Assembly (NCBI GenBank): GCA_002368955.1
Contig: DFDY01000014.1
Location: 1-10,030 of the forward strand
DNA length: 10,030 nucleotides
Direction of reading: 5' to 3'
Source of the DNA: Bacteroidales bacterium UBA3816
Lineage (GTDB): Bacteria; Bacteroidota; Bacteroidia; Bacteroidales; P3
The notes under the pieces were generated by a model. It searched no databases and was not told the DNA's origin. It worked only from the letters and a program-made list of their open reading frames with translations. Positions 6,276 through 10,030 of this stretch are shown here, in pieces (position 1 is the stretch's first letter; every line of letters starts with the position of its first letter). The translations under genes were made by a program, and so were the position numbers.

Positions 6276-7778
6276 ATGAAAAAACATCTCACACTGTTGG
6301 CAGCCGCGCTGCTGCTTTCTTTCTCGGTTTTTGCTCAGGCCGATAAGGCCAAATTCTACATCGAAGGTCAGCTGGCCACCCCCACCAAAACGGGGCAGCC
6401 ATGGAAACTATATAACATTCGCAGCCAAGGCATCACCTTCACCGACAGCGACACCATATACGGCCACGACACCGACAAAGGCGTGCAGTTGGTGTTCGAC
6501 CACGCAGCCACCACCCACCCCCAAGGATTCAACTGCGGGCTGAAGTTCTACCGCTGGCAGAACAATAGCGGCCGCTGGCAGGTGGACAGCGAGGTGGAGA
6601 ACGCCGAAGCCGCCTTCACCCAACAGAAGGTGATGAGCATCATGCTGGTGTTGGACTGCAGTTCCTCCATTGGCGACGCCGACTTCGTGAAGCTGAAAAA
6701 CGCTGCCAAGCAGTTTATTGACGTGATTATCGACAAGTCCGCCGACGGCAATGTGCATATTGGCATCGTGGGCTTCAACTCGATGAAGAACACCCGCACC
6801 TTTGACCTCCGCCCCCTCACCAAGGAGAGCAAACGCGAGATGTTCCAGTTCATCGACACCCTCAAACTGAACAACCGCACGGCTTTCTACTACGCCATCA
6901 ACCGGGGCTTGGACAACATCAAGCAGTATGTTGGCAAACTGAAGATTAGCAAAGAGAAGAAATATGACGGCAACTACGTCATCGCCTTCACCGACGGCTA
7001 CGACAACGACTCGTTCGACCCCAAGATTGGCAAGGCCGCCGAGGGCACGGAGCACCGCTATTTCCAGCACGTGAACCAGCGCATCATGAAGGAGAAGATT
7101 GGCGGCGCACCCATTGAAAGCTATGTGCTGGCTATCCGCGGCAACGACGTAGACCGCAGCAACACCGACTTCGAGCGGGTGCTGAGTGCACTGTCGCACA
7201 ATGCCAACGACAACAAGTTCTATTCACTGACCAATTTCGATAAGCTGCAGGCTGCCTTTGAAGAGATTGGCACCAACCTGATTAACAAGTGGCAGAGCCT
7301 CTACTGCTACATTCCGCGTGGCTACGACGGACGTGTGCGCTGGACAGTGGAATGCGGCGACGTGGCCCGCAAGTTCTTCATGGGCGCCAACGGAAGTATC
7401 GGCGGGCTGAGCTATCCCAAATCGCTCGACCCGGCACACATCAACGACCAAGGCGGCGTGATGATTGGTCTGGGTTTGGACATGACCTTCCCCGTCACCG
7501 ACCTCATCTCGGTGGGCGGCTATGTGGAACTGAATGCCTCCCATGGGGTTGGCTTCGGTTTCACCCCTACGGTGGCCTTCTCTTTCCCCAACAACAGTGC
7601 CATCATCCTTGGCATCGGCTACCGCGGCACCGACCACTTCCACAGCAACGGTTTCCTGATGCGTGCGGCCTACAAACTGACCAACCCCTGGTACGTCACT
7701 GCCAGCTATTCCGTAGGTCACGGCAACACCTTCATGGTGGGCGCAGGCTACACCATCTTCGGCCGCAAAATTGATTAG
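6276..7778 (+). CDS. Exported von Willebrand factor A (vWA) protein with C-terminal beta-rich tail
   Basis: This 500-residue envelope protein begins with a signal peptide (MKK, hydrophobic 5-19, likely cleavage after VFA or AQA at 20-22). A vWA domain spans about 118-338. Its metal-ion-dependent adhesion site is complete: DCSSS (D127, S129, S131), T202 in NNRTAFYYAI and D240 in IAFTDGYDND. Such domains bind ligands through a divalent cation. From about 390 to the end, alternating glycine/aromatic strands (GVMIGLGLDMTF, YVELNASHGVGFGF, IILGIGYRG, YVTASYSVGHG, FMVGAGYTIF) look like outer-membrane beta-strands or a small barrel, so the vWA domain could be anchored at the outer membrane. Residues 25-115 are an unassigned N-terminal domain. 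It is the first gene of a three-gene run; the next ATG is 7 nt past its TAG. The ligand is unknown. Confidence 0.85.
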   Translation: MKKHLTLLAAALLLSFSVFAQADKAKFYIEGQLATPTKTGQPWKLYNIRSQGITFTDSDTIYGHDTDKGVQLVFDHAATTHPQGFNCGLKFYRWQNNSGRWQVDSEVENAEAAFTQQKVMSIMLVLDCSSSIGDADFVKLKNAAKQFIDVIIDKSADGNVHIGIVGFNSMKNTRTFDLRPLTKESKREMFQFIDTLKLNNRTAFYYAINRGLDNIKQYVGKLKISKEKKYDGNYVIAFTDGYDNDSFDPKIGKAAEGTEHRYFQHVNQRIMKEKIGGAPIESYVLAIRGNDVDRSNTDFERVLSALSHNANDNKFYSLTNFDKLQAAFEEIGTNLINKWQSLYCYIPRGYDGRVRWTVECGDVARKFFMGANGSIGGLSYPKSLDPAHINDQGGVMIGLGLDMTFPVTDLISVGGYVELNASHGVGFGFTPTVAFSFPNNSAIILGIGYRGTDHFHSNGFLMRAAYKLTNPWYVTASYSVGHGNTFMVGAGYTIFGRKID

Positions 7779-7785
7779 CCCCTTC

Positions 7786-8217
7786 ATGCTCGCCCCGCTC
7801 CATAAAGCAGCATCAGCCATCCGGAAGAAAGGATTCTCTTTCTTCGCAGTGTTTATGGGGTGCTTTCTCTTGGTTCATTTGGTGTGGGTGGCCTATTTGC
7901 TGTTCAACTTCCGCTATTGGGCTCAGGCAGATGAGGACATGAACGCCTACGTGGTGGTTTTCTATTTGATGCTTGCCCCTGTAGTGCTGGCAATACTGCT
8001 GGGCATTCCACCATATATCATTTACGAAAAAACCCACCACAAGGTTTGGCTTTATGCCTGCCCGCTTATTATGCTCGGCATAGCCGTGTGGCACTTTGTG
8101 TCTCGGTTCGGTTGGAACCAAACCGATGAACTCATTGCCTTGGCAGTGCTGGCGGCCCTCTATACCCTCGACATTTTTATCGCCTCCCGCCTTTCGGCAC
8201 CGCCAGAAAGAGAGTGA
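7786..8217 (+). CDS. Four-helix integral membrane protein, unknown function
   Basis: This 143-residue protein has four hydrophobic helices at about 17-40, 54-79, 86-106 and 115-136, with a basic N-terminus (HKAASAIRKK), so it is an inner-membrane protein. I recognise no family. The frame is also open from a TTG at 7771, which would overlap the upstream gene by 8 nt. I chose the ATG at 7786-7788 because it is the first ATG and lies 7 nt after that gene's stop. The position between the vWA protein and the lipoprotein hydrolase (27 nt downstream) indicates cotranscription and perhaps a shared envelope function. Confidence 0.75.
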   Translation: MLAPLHKAASAIRKKGFSFFAVFMGCFLLVHLVWVAYLLFNFRYWAQADEDMNAYVVVFYLMLAPVVLAILLGIPPYIIYEKTHHKVWLYACPLIMLGIAVWHFVSRFGWNQTDELIALAVLAALYTLDIFIASRLSAPPERE

Positions 8218-8244
8218 CGGTTGTTTTTATAATAAAGAACCACT

Positions 8245-9453
8245 ATGAAGACAACTTACAAAACAATCCTTATTGCCCTTGCCCTCTGTTGGGTAGGCAC
8301 GTCATGTACCCCTGAGGATGATTTGCGTCATAATGCGGAAGAGGCTATTGAGCCGGCCCATATCACCGACTCCGTCTACCATGAGGAGGCCAAAATGATG
8401 GCATACAATTTTGTCTATCCCTCCAAAGACCCCTTCGGGAAGGACGTTATGCTCTCGGCCACCATCACCCTTAACGACGAAGTGACACGGCAGAGCCCGG
8501 CCAGGGGACTGATTCTTTACAACCACTTCACCGTTTACCAGGCCGACCAGTGTCCCACTCACGGCGACCTCCTCATGCAAAAGCTAATGGCACCGGGCAA
8601 ACTGATTACCATTTCGCCCGATTACTACGGATTTGGCTCAACAGAGGAATACCCTCAGGCCTACTGCATCTCACGGGCCAATGCCCAAAGCAGCGTGGAC
8701 GCCCTGCTAGCGGCAAAACATCTGCTAGACTCCATGGGCTATGCTTGGGGCGACTATCTGTTCAACATAGGCTACTCGCAAGGAGCACAAACGGCCATGG
8801 GCGTGGTGCGGTTGGTCGATGAGAGTTACCCCGATATCAGCATCTCGCACACCTTTGCCGGAGCGGGACCTTACGACATTCCAGAGACCTACAGGCAGTT
8901 CCTTTCGAGCACAATTACGGGTATGCCCAGCACTGTCGTGAGTGTACTGCTGTCCTACAATGAATACTTCCAACTGAACATTCCCCGAGAGGCCATGTTT
9001 GTGGAGCCGCTTTTGAGCCATATCGACGAATGGGTGCTGAGCAAGAAATACACCCGCGAGGAGATTGACAGCAAGATTGGTTCGCAGGTCATCGGAGACT
9101 ACCTGAATTCGGCACTATTCGACACCAACTCGCACAACTCGCAGCTCCTGCTGCAAGCCATGAACAGCGATAACCTTTGCCATGGCTGGACACCCCGGAA
9201 CGACGAGCGCATCTATCTTTTCCACAACACGCTGGACATCACCGTGCCAGTAGCCAACACCGCAAACCTCTATCAATTCCTCAGCCGCCAAGGACTGAAC
9301 AATGTGATACTCGACACCGCCGACTACGGCAGCTCGCCCCTCATGCCCGCACACGAAACCGGCGCAGCACCATTCATCATACGCAGCACGGATATTATGT
9401 GCCAGATGCTCGGAGTCACGCCCTGGATTTCACCGCAGCCAACGGTTTGGTAG
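8245..9453 (+). CDS. Lipoprotein alpha/beta hydrolase (secretory-lipase-like)
   Basis: This 402-residue protein has a lipoprotein signal peptide ending WVGTSC, so C21 would be lipidated. The next residues are TPEDD, acidic like the lipoprotein export signals that send Bacteroidota lipoproteins to the cell surface. The mature part is an alpha/beta hydrolase. The nucleophile elbow is GYSQG (S178), the acid is probably D331 in NTLDITVPV, and the base is probably H370 in MPAHETGA. ISPDYYGFGSTEEYP (123-137) resembles the DYxGFGxS stretch before the elbow in secretory lipases and related serine esterases. The protein seems to end naturally after the final helix (FIIRSTDIMCQMLG). It probably hydrolyses an ester or acyl substrate outside the cell; the substrate is unknown. 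It is last in the three-gene run, 27 nt after the four-helix protein. Coding-like sequence continues in another frame past its stop. Confidence 0.85.
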   Translation: MKTTYKTILIALALCWVGTSCTPEDDLRHNAEEAIEPAHITDSVYHEEAKMMAYNFVYPSKDPFGKDVMLSATITLNDEVTRQSPARGLILYNHFTVYQADQCPTHGDLLMQKLMAPGKLITISPDYYGFGSTEEYPQAYCISRANAQSSVDALLAAKHLLDSMGYAWGDYLFNIGYSQGAQTAMGVVRLVDESYPDISISHTFAGAGPYDIPETYRQFLSSTITGMPSTVVSVLLSYNEYFQLNIPREAMFVEPLLSHIDEWVLSKKYTREEIDSKIGSQVIGDYLNSALFDTNSHNSQLLLQAMNSDNLCHGWTPRNDERIYLFHNTLDITVPVANTANLYQFLSRQGLNNVILDTADYGSSPLMPAHETGAAPFIIRSTDIMCQMLGVTPWISPQPTVW

Positions 9454-9659
9454 GAATCAACTATGAACATGGCCGCCCCCTTTATTCCGGAGCAGCTGAT
9501 GGAACGAGAATGAACCGCACCAAAGGTTCTATGACATGGATTGCCACCCCTTGGACGCAAGTTTTGCCGCATCCACATAAATACGCCAAACCGGCATACT
9601 TCGACCTCATGAAAGAATATGCCGCCAAACTTCGGCAGAACTTCCGTTTGCCCAAATAG
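9441..9659 (+). pseudogene. Out-of-frame coding-like tail after the hydrolase (gene remnant or frameshift)
   Basis: In the frame +2 relative to the hydrolase, codons from about 9441 to the TAG at 9657-9659 read as a plausible protein end: GLVGINYEHGRPLYSG, then KGSMTWIATPWTQVLPHPHK, then YAKPAYFDLMKEYAAKLRQN and FRLPK. Codon choice resembles that of the neighbouring genes. The longest ATG-started piece is only 49 residues (9510-9659) with no promoter. Two readings are possible. It may be the leftover C-terminus of another gene fused behind the hydrolase by deletion, or a one-base indel near 9440-9453 may have cut a C-terminal extension off the hydrolase. I do not recognise the family. Confidence 0.4.
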
Positions 9660-9693
9660 ACTTATATGAAGCCAACAATGAGGTTTAACCTAA

Positions 9694-9716
9694 ATCGGTC
9701 ATCAGGCCGATATTTC
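9694..9716 (+). terminator. Probable terminator hairpin of the vWA-hydrolase operon
   Basis: ATCGGTC (9694-9700) pairs with GGCCGAT (9705-9711), seven pairs with one T-G wobble, around the loop ATCA. A modest T-rich tail (ATTTC) follows. It lies about 35 nt after the out-of-frame tail's stop, a fitting place for the operon's end, but the tail is weak. Confidence 0.4.
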
Positions 9717-9723
9717 AATCTAC

Positions 9724-9972
9724 GCTCTAGTACAAAGTATGACTGATTCTTGCTCGTATTTCTCAATGTGGCGTGTCTTCGACACGCTGAGTAGTAGGGG
9801 TTTCGCTATCCCCACACTGCGCTCCCGTTGGTCGCTTAGTATGGGGTTTCTGCGAGACGTTGCTAGGTCTCGGCAAAGCAAGCAAGCTTTCTTTGCGCTC
9901 AACCTTTCGCAACGTTATTGAGATTCAGCCTCTTCGAGGCTGCTAAAAATCTGTCTTTTATCAAACTAGAGC
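9724..9972. repeat. Hairpin-rich element bounded by 8-bp inverted repeats
   Basis: GCTCTAGT (9724-9731) and ACTAGAGC (9965-9972) are perfect inverted repeats enclosing 233 bp. Inside, TCTCAAT (9761-9767) pairs with ATTGAGA (9917-9923), and between or beside them are local hairpins. These are GCGTGTC/GACACGC with loop TTC (9771-9787), GGGG/CCCC (9797-9813), CGAGAC/GTCTCG (9853-9872), GCAAAG/CTTTGC with inner AAG/CTT (9873-9896) and CAGCCTC/GAGGCTG with loop TTC (9926-9942). ACGTTGC (9857-9863) can alternatively pair with GCAACGT (9909-9915). No flanking target-site duplication is evident. Both strands are open for about 180 nt, but the palindromic content explains that better than coding. It may be a dispersed repeat or MITE, or a structured RNA. 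Confidence 0.6.
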
Positions 9973-9983
9973 CTTTAATAATT

Positions 9984-10020
9984 GTAAGTGCATAATGTAC
10001 ACATGACATTATGCACTTAC
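9984..10020. repeat. Perfect 15-bp palindrome with 7-nt spacer
   Basis: GTAAGTGCATAATGT (9984-9998) and ACATTATGCACTTAC (10006-10020) are exact reverse complements around ACACATG. Neither side carries a T-run, so this is not a standard terminator. The roughly 11-7-11 core with GCATAATGT resembles the general layout of Xer/dif-type or other tyrosine-recombinase sites, and it could also be a transposon-end hairpin or an operator. The window ends 10 bp later, so context is missing. Confidence 0.75.
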
Positions 10021-10030
10021 CAAGATGTGC

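Noticed and set aside
6408..7199. Minus-strand open frame of 263 codons inside the vWA gene
   Set aside because: It is antisense to a gene with signal peptide and complete MIDAS. The Val/His-rich product is typical of a reverse-complement shadow of GC-rich coding sequence.
7224..7820. Minus-strand open frame of 198 codons
   Set aside because: It is antisense to the beta-rich end of the vWA gene and has no recognisable domain or promoter.
9720..9921. Overlapping open frames of 60 codons on both strands
   Set aside because: They coincide with the hairpin-rich element. Palindromic sequence opens both strands, and neither product shows a domain or a promoter.

Overview
The window looks like chromosomal DNA of a member of the Bacteroidota, probably Bacteroidales and possibly Prevotella-like. 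Three things support this. Two minus-strand genes are preceded by exact matches to the Bacteroidota -7 promoter element TAnnTTTG. Shine-Dalgarno sequences are absent. The gene set fits the group: a methylmalonyl-CoA mutase large subunit, a BI-1 family protein with the Bacteroidota N-terminus, and a lipoprotein with acidic residues after the lipidated cysteine. The placement below phylum is inference.

Positions 1-5074 are read entirely from the minus strand. The left edge holds the N-terminal 197 codons of mutB, with its own promoter at 636-643. To its right is a tightly spaced four-gene run, transcribed right to left from a promoter at 4157-4164: a TPR protein, a BI-1 (TMBIM/YccA-like) membrane protein, a protein resembling the GINT1 N-terminal beta-propeller, and an ATP-grasp ligase-like protein. 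The last two genes look like surface glycan or glycoconjugate functions attached to housekeeping-type genes. Upstream of them (4229-5074) is a PurL-derived protein. It keeps the PurL linker and the second AIRS C-terminal domain but lacks the catalytic nucleotide-binding part.

Positions 5075-6275 are a 1.2 kb divergent region with almost no convincing coding. It contains a G9/C9 tract, four decaying 11-nt tandem units, a terminator-like hairpin, a nested stem with a perfect 12-bp palindrome, and one small AT-rich reading frame for a two-helix membrane peptide.

Positions 6276-9453 are a plus-strand operon of three genes: an exported von Willebrand factor A protein with an apparent C-terminal beta-barrel-like tail, a four-helix inner-membrane protein, and a lipoprotein alpha/beta hydrolase with a GYSQG nucleophile elbow. 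Together they suggest a small envelope-facing module. Just past the hydrolase stop, coding-like sequence continues in another frame (to 9659), either as a gene remnant or through a frameshift.

The right end (9661-10030) is non-coding and highly structured. It holds a terminator-like hairpin, a roughly 250-bp element bounded by 8-bp inverted repeats and packed with nested stem-loops, and a perfect 15-bp palindrome about 10 bp further on. This is the part of the window least explained by known genes. It could be a dispersed hairpin-rich repeat or MITE, or a structured RNA such as a retron-type ncRNA whose partner gene would lie beyond the window.
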